Below, one piece after another: positions 5,344 to 12,451 of a stretch of DNA of 12,451 bases. Within the stretch, counting starts at the first letter, position 1; every line of letters starts with the position of its first letter. The notes under the pieces are model-generated. The model searched no databases and was not told where the DNA came from. It saw only the letters and a list, made by a program, of their open reading frames with translations. The translations under genes were made by a program, and so were the position numbers. The DNA comes from JABAAE01 sp036336715 (lineage in GTDB: Bacteria > Planctomycetota > Planctomycetia > Pirellulales > Pirellulaceae): NCBI GenBank assembly GCA_036336715.1, contig JAYZFP010000021.1, forward strand, positions 1 to 12,451, given 5' to 3'.

Positions 5344-7721
5344 ACGGAAACGAAAAAGAGAATCTGTACGAATCCGGTTCCCTGCGGGAACTGATCGAAA
5401 AAAGCCGGATTGAAACCGAGGTGGTGGAAGTGGAGGCAGCTGCAGCTACCAGCGCTTTCGAAAGCAGTGCATTTTCCCGGCGTGGTTTCCTGGCGACAGT
5501 CTCTACAGGGTCCCTTGTCCTGATGGGGAGGATTTCCAACGGAAAAAATGTCCGGTTTGCTGATCCGCAAAAGGAGGATGCGGAGGCATTTTCACCGGAC
5601 CTGTTTGTTTCCATCGATGCCGAAGGAACGGTCCACGCGCTCTGTCATCGGTCCGAAATGGGTACCGGCATTCGAACTGGCTTGCCGAGGGTGCTGGCGG
5701 ATGAACTCGAGGCCGACTGGGAGAGGGTGGAGATCCACCAGGCCCGGGGCGATCGACGACTGGGGGATCAGAATACGGATGGTTCGAACAGCATACGCTT
5801 CTTTTTCAAGACCATGCGAACGGCTGGCGCAACGGCACGGACCATGCTGGAGCGGGCGGCGGCCAAAAACTGGGGGGTGCCCGCGGGTGAGTGTGTCGCC
5901 AAGGATCACCAGGTCGTGCATTCAAAAACGGGTCGCAAGACGGGGTTCGGTGATCTGGTGGCGACTGCCCGGACACTGGAAGTTCCCAAGGTCGGTGAAT
6001 TGAAATTCAAGCCCAGGGAACAATGGAAATACATTGGCAAGGATGCGCCGATCACGGATCTCAATGACATTTTGACCGGTAAAGCCGTTTTCGGTATTGA
6101 TGCCCGCATGGAGAACCAGCTTTTTGCGGTCATTGCCCGTCCACCTGTGGTGGGTGGTACCGTAAAAAAGGTGAATACTGATGCAGCCAAAAAGGTGCCT
6201 GGAGTCGTGGAGATTATGGAAATCCCCAAATTCCAGGGAGCTCCTCTCTTTCAGCCTCTTGGTGGAGTGGCCGTCTGTGCCACCAGCACCTGGGCAGCCT
6301 GGCAGGGTCGGGACGCCCTGGAAATTGAATGGGAGTTGGGCCCCAATTCGGACTACGACACGGAGGAATTCGCCAGGGAGCTCAAGGAAACGGTGAATCA
6401 ACCTGGAAAAACCCTTCGAAAGGAAGGGGATGTTTCCGGCGAATTTGAGGGAAAAACAACGGTTGCGGCGGACTATTCTGTTCCCCACCTTTCCCATGCA
6501 CCGATGGAAACCACCTGTGCGGTAGCGGACGTCAAGACCCAGGGGAATGAGGTGGTCTCCTGCCACATCCTGACCGCCACGCAAAACCCCCAGGCGGTGC
6601 AGCAGGCGGTTGGCCCGGCGATGGGAATGAAAAATGATGATGTTCTGGTTAACGTAACCTTACTGGGTTCCGGTTTTGGTCGAAAAAGCAAACCTGACTA
6701 CTGCGTCGAAGCTGCGATCCTGTCACGTTCCCTGAAGCGTCCGGTTCACGTGACATGGACCCGCGAAGATGACTTGCGACACGACTATTATCACGCCATT
6801 TCGGCGGTTCACTGTGAAGCGTCTGTTGACAGCAAGGGCCGACCCACCGCCTGGTTGCAGCGGGTCGCCTATCCGACGATTGCCTCGACGTTCGCCGCCG
6901 GTGCGTCTGAGCCGCAAGCCTGGGAAGCAGAGATGGGACACACGGACCTCCCGTTTGAGGTTGCCAACCTTCAGCTTGAAGTCGGTTCGGCGCCGGCAAA
7001 GACCCGGATTGGCTGGCTCCGCTCGGTTTGTCATATCCAGCAGAACTTTGCGGTTGGATCCTTTGCCGATGAACTGGCTCACGCAGCCGGTCGAGATCCG
7101 TACGAGTTTCTCCTCGACCTGCTGGGGAGCGACCGGAAGATTGACCTCAAAAAAGCCAAGTTGGGAAATCGCGGGGCTTCTGCACTGGAATATCCCTACG
7201 ACATCGCCCGCTTGAAAAATGTGCTCAGGCGGGTGGGCCGAAATTCCGACTGGGAAAACCGGAAGTCGGGTAACGGTCACGGTTTTGGGATCTCCTGTTG
7301 CCGGTCCTTTCTCGGCTACACTGGCCACGTTGTGGAGGTCAAGGTCAGCAAGAAGGGTGAATTGGACATCCTGAAAACATGGTGTTCCATAGATTCTGGC
7401 ACGATTGTGAGTCCGGACCGGGTGGTTGCCCAGGTTGAGGGAGCGGCAATCATGGCAACCTCGCAGGTTCTTTTCAGCGAAGTGACCTTCCGAAAAGGTC
7501 GCACACGACAAACAAATTATGACGGTTTCAAGGTGGCCCGCATGAGTGACGCCCCTCGAGAGATCGAGGTGGATGTGGTTCCAAGCAAGGCCGCCCCTGC
7601 GGGTGTGGGTGAAACGGGCGTTCCATCTTTTGCACCGGCGCTTTGTAATGCTGTTTTTGCGGCAATCGGAAAGAGGATACGTGATCTTCCCCTCAGCCGA
7701 CATGATCTTTCCTGGGGTTGA
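5340..7721 (+). CDS. Molybdopterin-binding large subunit of an IorAB-type hydroxylase, Tat-exported (IorB-like)
   Basis: This 793-residue protein belongs to the aldehyde oxidase/xanthine dehydrogenase molybdopterin-binding family (isoquinoline 1-oxidoreductase beta type), which hydroxylates a heteroaromatic compound or aldehyde using water. A Tat motif SRRGFLA (Arg47, Arg48) precedes a short hydrophobic stretch to about residue 63; the 45 residues in front of it are unusually long for such a signal. A first Mo-binding segment follows (EMGTGIRTGLPRVLADELEA, from about 103), then the alpha/beta hammerhead region (about 240-295), 'GSGFGRKSKPDY' (about 443), 'VTWTREDDLRHDYYH' (about 470) and 'GWLRSVCHIQQNFAVGSFAD' (about 557). 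The last motif, 'GVGETGVPSFAPALCNAVFA', carries the catalytic Glu758 (codon 7611). The start is fixed by the ATGA overlap with the small subunit gene. No FAD subunit or cytochrome follows, so the electron acceptor is not evident. The substrate cannot be read from the sequence. Confidence 0.92.
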   Translation: MNGNEKENLYESGSLRELIEKSRIETEVVEVEAAAATSAFESSAFSRRGFLATVSTGSLVLMGRISNGKNVRFADPQKEDAEAFSPDLFVSIDAEGTVHALCHRSEMGTGIRTGLPRVLADELEADWERVEIHQARGDRRLGDQNTDGSNSIRFFFKTMRTAGATARTMLERAAAKNWGVPAGECVAKDHQVVHSKTGRKTGFGDLVATARTLEVPKVGELKFKPREQWKYIGKDAPITDLNDILTGKAVFGIDARMENQLFAVIARPPVVGGTVKKVNTDAAKKVPGVVEIMEIPKFQGAPLFQPLGGVAVCATSTWAAWQGRDALEIEWELGPNSDYDTEEFARELKETVNQPGKTLRKEGDVSGEFEGKTTVAADYSVPHLSHAPMETTCAVADVKTQGNEVVSCHILTATQNPQAVQQAVGPAMGMKNDDVLVNVTLLGSGFGRKSKPDYCVEAAILSRSLKRPVHVTWTREDDLRHDYYHAISAVHCEASVDSKGRPTAWLQRVAYPTIASTFAAGASEPQAWEAEMGHTDLPFEVANLQLEVGSAPAKTRIGWLRSVCHIQQNFAVGSFADELAHAAGRDPYEFLLDLLGSDRKIDLKKAKLGNRGASALEYPYDIARLKNVLRRVGRNSDWENRKSGNGHGFGISCCRSFLGYTGHVVEVKVSKKGELDILKTWCSIDSGTIVSPDRVVAQVEGAAIMATSQVLFSEVTFRKGRTRQTNYDGFKVARMSDAPREIEVDVVPSKAAPAGVGETGVPSFAPALCNAVFAAIGKRIRDLPLSRHDLSWG

Positions 7722-7771
7722 TGGAAATGGGGCGTTTCCCGGGAATCCTGGCGGAACCGGTTTTCGCAGGG

Positions 7772-7799
7772 AACGACCCGAACGGGAGCCCGGGTTGTT
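7772..7799 (+). terminator. Possible terminator hairpin after the hydroxylase large subunit gene
   Basis: AACGACCCG (7772-7780) pairs with CGGGTTGTT (7791-7799) as a 9-bp stem with one G-U wobble and a 10-base loop, 50 bases past the stop of the large subunit gene. Only a short T-run sits at the 3' edge (TTGTTTGAGG), so this is not a canonical intrinsic terminator. The same gap (7722-7881) contains the 8-base palindrome AACCGGTT twice (7755-7762 and 7806-7813), flanking the hairpin. Confidence 0.35.
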
Positions 7800-7881
7800 T
7801 GAGGCAACCGGTTGTCGTCATGACTGAAATATCAAGTCAACTTTAAAGATCATGTTTCACGATCTGACTGGAAACTTGGCG

Positions 7882-8778
7882 ATGAAAAACTTTTCCCTGG
7901 TATTGTTTGTCCTGTTGGGCTTTTCCGGTTTTCTGTTTGGGCAGGAAAAACCGGCCTGGGACGGGGTTCGTTTTTCAACGATCAGCATACGGCAAAGCTG
8001 GAACCAGGAGCCTGGTGGATACGATCGAAGAGCCCTGGTCAGTCAACCACAAAGTCAACAAAACAAATTCCCGGTGATCATCTGTTTTCATGGCGCTGGC
8101 GGAAGGGCCGGTGGCATGATGCGGCAGTACCGTCCCTTCAAGGACACTCACCTTATTGTTGCGGCCGAAGGTTACCGGAAAACCTGGAATGTGCACGGGG
8201 AGCCTTCACAGGCACCTGACGTGAAATTTTTCAAGGAGCTTTGTCACCGCCTTGAAAAGGACTACCCGGCAGACATGAAGCAGGTGACGTTGATCGGATC
8301 TTCCAACGGTGCGGGTTTCATTCACCGCCTTTTGATCGAAATCGATGAACCCTTTTCAAAAAGGAACATCCTGCTTGCCGCCAGCATGATCCAGCTCCAG
8401 TACCACGATCAAGGTTTCTGGAAACCTTCCCGCTCCACCCGGGAATACGACAGGCGGGCCCGTCCAAAGAGTGGAAGGGAAATACACTACTTTCATGGGA
8501 CACGTGACAACGTGGTTCCCTACTCCGGTGGCTTGCGATTCCGGCGGTTCGAACATCTTTCTGCTGTCGACACTGCCTTCGCGTGGGCGCGGGCGAATGG
8601 TTATCGAGGCCCCAGGCTTACCGAGCAAAAGGGGAACAAACGTTCCGCCGCCGTTACGGAAATTCGCTATCCCGGAACCGATGTGCATTTTTACTCGGTA
8701 AAGGACGGGAACCATGGTTTCGATCCTCACCGGGGAGAAGTCAACCAGATCGTCCAGACCCTGATCCGGAAAAAATAA
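7882..8778 (+). CDS. Secreted LpqC/poly(3-hydroxybutyrate) depolymerase-like esterase
   Basis: This 298-residue protein is an alpha/beta-hydrolase of the LpqC/PHB-depolymerase/feruloyl-esterase group. Residues 1-20 form a signal peptide (Lys-rich start, then LVLFVLLGFSGFLFG, likely cut near GQ-EK). The oxyanion strand is 'FPVIICFHGAGGRAGG' (63-78), the nucleophile elbow is 'LIGSSNGAG' with Ser141, the acid is Asp209 in 'YFHGTRDNVVPYSGG', and the base is His278 in 'DGNHGFDP'. 'TWNVHG' (101-106) also matches the family. The triad is complete, so activity on an ester is expected, but the natural substrate is unknown. The start at 7882 is chosen because it begins the signal peptide; an in-frame ATG at 7852 would add ten residues. 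The interrupted oxidoreductase gene begins 64 bases downstream on the same strand, and the two may be co-transcribed. Confidence 0.85.
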   Translation: MKNFSLVLFVLLGFSGFLFGQEKPAWDGVRFSTISIRQSWNQEPGGYDRRALVSQPQSQQNKFPVIICFHGAGGRAGGMMRQYRPFKDTHLIVAAEGYRKTWNVHGEPSQAPDVKFFKELCHRLEKDYPADMKQVTLIGSSNGAGFIHRLLIEIDEPFSKRNILLAASMIQLQYHDQGFWKPSRSTREYDRRARPKSGREIHYFHGTRDNVVPYSGGLRFRRFEHLSAVDTAFAWARANGYRGPRLTEQKGNKRSAAVTEIRYPGTDVHFYSVKDGNHGFDPHRGEVNQIVQTLIRKK

Positions 8779-8842
8779 ACTCGCCCGCTTGTCGCGGTGT
8801 TGGTGGATCCGGGCCCCTTCCACGGGAATTGAGGATACCTGC

Positions 8843-10183
8843 ATGAGCCAGTCATCGCCCGCCAATTCAGACAGTTGCCGGAAATTTTTGCTTTTATCAG
8901 GCGGAACGGTTGCGTCCTGGCTTCTTGGGTTTCCGGCAGTTCATACTTCTGCAGCTCAAAAGGAAACCCGGCTCGGCATCGGGATCATCGGCTGTGGCGG
9001 AATCATGCATCACCATGTCAAAGGGTTGGTAGGCAGAAACGAGGATGTCGAGATTCCGTTCCTTTGTGATGTGGATCCAGGTCAAATCAACCGGATCAAG
9101 GGGCATGTTCGACAGGGTTTTCAGAAAACCCCTCCCATGATCACCGGGAAATATTAGGATGTGATCCGCAATCCGAATGTGGATGCGGTGATTATTGCGA
9201 CTCCCCATCATTGGCATGCCCCGATTGCCCTGCAAGACATGGCGGAGGGGAAAGATGTTTACATCGAAAAACCGATTTCCCATGTTCACCGGGAAGGCCA
9301 GATGATTGTGGATGCCGCCAGGAAGTATCGGCGGGTTGTCCAACAGGGAAGTCAGATGCGTAGCAGTCCGGTCACCGCCCGGGCCGGTAAACTTCTCCGG
9401 GATGGGTTGATCGTTGAAGTCCGTGTAGCGAGTGCCTGGACGGCTGAAACCCGAAAACTGGTATTGCCCAAACCGGATGGGCGACCGCCAGAGGGTGTGG
9501 ACTATGACCGCTGGTTGGGACCTGCACCGGCAGTGAAATTCAATCCACTCCGTTTCCACCAGACCTGGAGAATGTTTCGCGATTATGGAAATGGTGAAAT
9601 TGGTGATGACGGCATTCATGATTTGGACATGGCTGCATGGGGTTTGGGAGTGGATTCCTTTCCAGTTCAGGTAACGGCTCGTGGCGGGCGAATGCTTTTG
9701 TTAGGCCATGCCAGCGAGTATCCCGACAATATGAATGTGTCCTATGAGTTTGATGATGGACGATTGTTGATTTACGAAAACTACCCCTTTACAGCGTATG
9801 GTTTGCACGGGTTTGACAATGGGAATGTTTTTTATGGCACCAAGGGGTATATGATCTTTTCACGCCGGGGGGCGTTTTCGGTTTTCCTCGGTCCCAAGTC
9901 GGTCCCCGGGCCAACGGAAGGAAAACTGCATGGACAAACGGGCTATGCGGAACACATGAATGATTTCCTGCTGGCGGTACGTAGCCGAAATCTGAAAACG
10001 GCCGCCAATCCGCAAGTTGCCCATCACAGTTGTGCGCTGGTCCACCTTGGAGAAATTGCCTACCGAACCGGCGGGAGGGTGGATTTTGATCCCAAAACCC
10101 AGGCTTTCAAAGGGAATGAGAACGCCAATTCCCTCCTGGAGAAAAAATACCGAAGTCCCTACGGTTTGAAAAAGTCCGGTTGA
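8843..10183 (+). pseudogene. Gfo/Idh/MocA-family oxidoreductase gene interrupted by an in-frame TAG
   Basis: Two open stretches in the same frame (8843-9154 and 9158-10183) together make one Gfo/Idh/MocA oxidoreductase of about 445 residues, split only by a TAG at 9155-9157 (codon 105). The family uses NAD(P) to oxidise or reduce sugars and related compounds. The ATG at 8843 has a good GAGG eight bases upstream. The N-terminus looks like an export signal, but the Tat motif reads SCRKFLLLSGG instead of SRRxFL. The Rossmann loop is 'GIGIIGCGGIMHHHV' (45-59). After the stop come 'NPNVDAVIIATPHHWHAP', the catalytic-lysine motif 'YIEKPIS' (EKP at 142-144) and 'GEIGDDGIHDLDMAAWGLG' (about 250-268). 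The alignment to the family runs straight through the stop (GKY, stop, DVIRNP) with no missing residue, so a single substitution such as CAG to TAG would explain it. The 104-residue product of the first part would lack catalysis. A restart at GTG 9161 has no properly spaced ribosome site. Sequencing error or recent inactivation are both possible. Confidence 0.85.
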
Positions 10184-10200
10184 ATCGGTGCCTGGGGAAG

Positions 10201-10821
10201 TCACTCGGTGTTGAGGCGGATCAGGATCTCATTTAGACGAAGAGGTCCTGGAATCCAGGGCGGATCGTATCCCGCAATTTCGATTTGGTCGGCTGCGAGA
10301 TAACCCTGATTGACCAGCCAGTTTCTCAGCAGGCCTTCCTGTTCCGCCAATTTGTCCTGGCCGTTAACACCCGAAAATTGAACGACCGCAAATTGTCCGG
10401 CCGGTCGGGTGCGGACCTGGACCTCCGGGTTAACGGGATCGGGCACCCCGTTGGAAACGGTTTTTCGAGGCATGACGAAGGCCATCTGGCCGGGTGAGTC
10501 CGCCGTAAGGGTGGGTGTGCTTCCATTGTCCATCAGGACCGGGGTGGTCATGGCGATTTTCTGCTTCCCGGAATTGCTTCCACTGATGTAGTTAAATAAT
10601 CGGCCAAAGCTCCCATCGTTTCCCGCAGATCCCTTTCTCATGGAAGTGATTGCAAGGGTTAACTCCGGGTAATCCCGGATTTGAAACGGTCCGTCGGATC
10701 GAATCACGGTGTAGTCTGCCGATTCGTAGGCACCCCGGTACGAGGATTTCAGGATCAGGTAGCCAACCACCATCAGCAGTCCGCAGAAGAGGATCCAGTT
10801 CACTTTTGATTTTCCCGACAT
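10201..10821 (-). CDS. Membrane-anchored SOUL heme-binding family protein
   Basis: This 206-residue protein has one N-terminal membrane segment (about residues 8-24, VNWILFCGLLMVVGYLIL), followed by a SOUL domain. SOUL markers visible are 'FQIRDYPELTLAITSM' near the start, 'GSFGRLFNYISGSN' in the middle, the signature 'QKIAMTTPVLM', and a C-terminal 'YDPPWIPGPLRLNEILI' stretch matching the 'Y.pPw.p.p.R.NEv.v' end of the family. SOUL proteins bind heme or other tetrapyrroles; the function in bacteria is poorly known. The ATG at 10821 is chosen over a TTG at 10848 that would add nine residues. It is convergent with the oxidoreductase gene, only 17 bases apart, with no evident terminator between them. 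No partner gene in the window suggests a pathway. Confidence 0.88.
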   Translation of the reverse strand: MSGKSKVNWILFCGLLMVVGYLILKSSYRGAYESADYTVIRSDGPFQIRDYPELTLAITSMRKGSAGNDGSFGRLFNYISGSNSGKQKIAMTTPVLMDNGSTPTLTADSPGQMAFVMPRKTVSNGVPDPVNPEVQVRTRPAGQFAVVQFSGVNGQDKLAEQEGLLRNWLVNQGYLAADQIEIAGYDPPWIPGPLRLNEILIRLNTE

Positions 10822-11038
10822 GATGGTGCCGTAATGTTTCTTCGACAAATCGGGGGTCCCGTGTTTTTTCAGGTGTTTTGATCTACCCAGTCAGAAAATA
10901 GTTCGTCCTGGATGCAAGACAGTTTCAAAAACCCAGTGCATTTTTGCATGGTGATGCTTTTGGCTGCATTTCTTCCTGAATAGGGAAGATTGTCTCAATC
11001 AGAGAAAAACAGGAACGGGTAATCAGCGTTGTTTCAAT

Positions 11039-11054
11039 TTTTGTCTGAACAAAA
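11039..11054. repeat. Perfect inverted repeat TTTTGT-CTGA-ACAAAA
   Basis: Six-base arms at 11039-11044 and 11049-11054 with a 4-base spacer lie 109 bases upstream of the LEPR gene start. It could be a regulator-binding site. It is A/T-rich, so a stable RNA stem is unlikely, and chance occurrence in such sequence is not negligible. Confidence 0.35.
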
Positions 11055-11059
11055 CGAAA

Positions 11060-11098
11060 AAATGGACGGTGCCTTCGGCGGCACGGAAATTGCCATTT
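11060..11098 (+). other. Possible structured leader upstream of the LEPR gene
   Basis: An inner hairpin GTGCC (11069-11073) with GGCAC (11080-11084), loop TTCGGC, is enclosed by an outer pairing AAATGG (11060-11065) with CCATTT (11093-11098). Nested pairing like this in the 5' leader of the LEPR gene, ending 64 bases before its ATG, may protect the message or affect initiation. No known riboswitch class is recognised, and the outer stem has an asymmetric interior loop. Confidence 0.3.
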
Positions 11099-11153
11099 GA
11101 AATTTCCAAAAACAAATCAATTCTCTTCTGCTCTCCCATCCTCTCTTCTTCTT

Positions 11154-11157
11154 GGAG
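11154..11157 (+). promoter_or_regulatory. Ribosome binding site GGAG that fixes the LEPR gene start
   Basis: GGAG lies 5 bases before the ATG at 11163, after a long pyrimidine-rich run. It is one of few clear Shine-Dalgarno sites in the window and favours 11163 over the upstream in-frame TTG at 11097. Confidence 0.65.
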
Positions 11158-11162
11158 TCTTC

Positions 11163-12419
11163 ATGTCCCTTTTATCCTGCTACCGTTCACGTTCGTTGAA
11201 ATTTGAAACCCTTGAACCCAAACAGGTGCTTTCCGGTAACGTGCTGGTTTCTCTGTCCGGATCGACCCTTTTTGTCCAGGGCGACCTGGAAGACAACCGT
11301 ATCGAATTGACGGATGTGGGAACCAATATCATCCAGGTTTCGGGTTTTTCGGGGACGTTGATCAACGGTTCATCCGCCCCTGCCGTGATTTCGCCCCCAT
11401 TGGGCGGAGCGATTGATCATGTAATGGTCCGGATGGCGGAGGGAGACGATGTGGTTCGTGTCGACAACGTATCACTGACCTATACTCCCGGCTCGGGAAT
11501 CCTTGATATTCACACTGAAGAATGAAATGACAGGATTCTGATGGACCAGGTGGAAACCGGGCTGTCGATCTTCCTGGATAGTGGTGACCACGATGACAGG
11601 ATCCGGTCCAGTAATACGTTTACCAAGTATTACGATATGCACACCGGAAACGGGCAGGATGCCTCCTTCGCCTATAGTTTTGAAAACGGTGCCATGTTCG
11701 TATCGTCCCTCGAAGGCAATGACCGGATCAAACTCGAAAACGGGGTTTCCTGGAATTCGATGGAGGTCCAGGGCGGTCCCCAGGATGACACGCTCATTGT
11801 TGAAAATGTTTTTTCAGGTGGGGATGCCCTTTTTGATTCGGACACTTTTGACAACGCGAATGGGGCCGATTTTGTCCACGCCATTGGAATATCCGTTGCC
11901 GGAAATCTCGACATCCAAACCGGTTTTAATCAGGATCGCGTCCGGTTGAAATTTTCTGAGGTTGAAATGAACCTGAAAATCCAGACCGGTTTGTCTCCCA
12001 ACGATCCGGGCGAAGATGATGTGCGGGTTCGAAATACGGACGTCCTCGCCAACGTCACGGTCGAAACCGGGGGTGGAAACGACCTGGTCGTCCTCTTCTG
12101 GTTGGATTGCGGTTCGGGGATCAAGATCAATACCTCTCTTGGAGATGATCGGGTCAAAGTGGTTTACACATGGGCAGGCAGTATGGGGCTGTTTACCGGT
12201 TCGGGTATGGACAGTGTCAAAATGAACGAAGTTCACATGTCGAACAATCTGTGGATCGCCATGGGAGAAGATGAAGATATTTTCTGGATCGAGAATTCAT
12301 CCTCAGGTGTAGCTCCCGTTTTCCAGGGTGGCGGAGATGATGACACCTTTTACATTCGGCCGAACCTGTTTCCCAACCCGTCCAATACTTACGCGGTCAA
12401 TTTTGAGATTTTTCTCTGA
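11163..12419 (+). pseudogene. LEPR-type surface protein with beta-helix-like repeats, interrupted by an in-frame TGA
   Basis: Two open stretches in one frame (11163-11522 and 11526-12419) form a protein of about 418 residues, split only by a TGA at 11523-11525 (codon 121). The N-terminus 'RSRSLKFETLEPKQVLSG' is the planctomycete LEPR-xLL export motif (here LEPKQVL, Lys for Arg). It is followed by 'LSGSTLFVQGDLEDNRIEL', the usual opening of this class. The rest is an acidic series of degenerate repeats built on G-x-D-x-I/V plus a beta strand: EGDDVVRV, EGNDRIKL, PQDDTLIV, NQDRVRLKF, GGNDLVVLF, LGDDRVKVV, GEDEDIFWI, GGDDDTFYI. This suggests a beta-helix, possibly calcium-binding, on the cell surface. 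The repeat runs straight through the stop (HTEE, stop, NDRILMDQ), so GGA to TGA restoring 'EGNDRI' is the simplest explanation. Reinitiation at ATG 11541, which has AGGA 5 bases upstream, could still give the 292-residue C-terminal part, but without the export motif. Confidence 0.82.
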
Positions 12420-12451
12420 TTAAATTGCGTGGAAGTCCCCCGGGAAGCGTT

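Larger units (their letters stand above)
10822..11162. other. Non-coding stretch between divergent SOUL and LEPR genes
   Basis: These 341 bases hold no protein-like open frame. They must contain the promoters of the leftward SOUL gene and the rightward LEPR gene, but I could not identify a convincing -35/-10 pair. TGCA occurs four times between 10910 and 10970, once as the near-palindrome GTGCA-TTTT-TGCAT. The right third carries two inverted repeats, listed separately, and then a pyrimidine-rich leader (11120-11153). Confidence 0.6.

Noticed and set aside
6723..7703. 326-codon minus-strand open frame inside the large hydroxylase subunit gene
   Set aside because: The plus strand carries the IorB motifs and catalytic Glu across this whole stretch. 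The antisense translation is Arg/His/Gly-rich and unlike a protein family.
8843..12419. Stop-codon reassignment (TAG or TGA read as an amino acid)
   Set aside because: Both TAG and TGA also serve as plausible natural ends of intact genes in the same window, and the two in-frame stops are of different types.
1..12451. CRISPR arrays, tRNA or rRNA genes, IS elements, prophage genes
   Set aside because: I saw no regularly spaced repeats, cloverleaf-like segments, rRNA-like sequence, transposase motifs or terminal inverted repeats.

Overview
The window most likely comes from a member of the Planctomycetota. Three things suggest this: the LEPR-type surface protein start at 11163 (residues LEPKQVLSG after a short basic N-terminus, followed by the typical 'GxLxVxGDxxDNxIxL' opening), an exported Gfo/Idh/MocA-type oxidoreductase, and a TlpA-domain lipoprotein with a long helical N-terminal half. 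Most genes have no clear Shine-Dalgarno sequence, which also fits. The genus cannot be named from the sequence alone.

Layout: (1) The left edge holds the C-terminal end of a gene, probably a polytopic membrane glycosyltransferase-like protein (to 254). (2) A long lipoprotein follows (456-2303). Its C-terminal thioredoxin/TlpA-like domain has Asn and Ser where the two redox cysteines should be. (3) 2362-7721 is a molybdenum-hydroxylase island built around a divergent intergenic region (3885-4104). Leftward runs an unrecognised acidic protein that overlaps xdhC by ATGA. Rightward runs a MocA/MobA-like nucleotidyltransferase, then a [2Fe-2S] subunit and a molybdopterin-binding subunit of the isoquinoline 1-oxidoreductase (IorAB) type, which also overlap by ATGA. 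In front of the [2Fe-2S] gene there is a perfect TATAAT hexamer and, where transcription would start, a palindrome that may be an operator. (4) A secreted LpqC/PHB-depolymerase-like esterase (7882-8778) is followed by a Gfo/Idh/MocA-family oxidoreductase gene (8843-10183) interrupted by one in-frame TAG. (5) A membrane-anchored SOUL heme-binding protein lies on the minus strand (10201-10821). (6) A 341-base non-coding stretch with inverted repeats leads to an LEPR/beta-helix surface protein gene (11163-12419), interrupted by one in-frame TGA.

How the genes fit together: the nucleotidyltransferase would make the dinucleotide form of molybdopterin, and XdhC would hold, sulfurate and insert it into the large hydroxylase subunit. 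The large subunit carries a Tat-type twin-arginine motif and would carry the signal-less iron-sulfur subunit with it across the membrane. The substrate is unknown, and no dedicated electron acceptor (FAD subunit or cytochrome) is visible.

The points most worth a second look are the two clean in-frame nonsense codons in otherwise intact genes (with a degraded twin-arginine motif in one of them), the cysteine-less TlpA domain, the unknown protein translationally coupled to XdhC, and the palindrome over the predicted start of the iorAB-like transcript. I saw no phage, IS element, CRISPR array, tRNA or rRNA.
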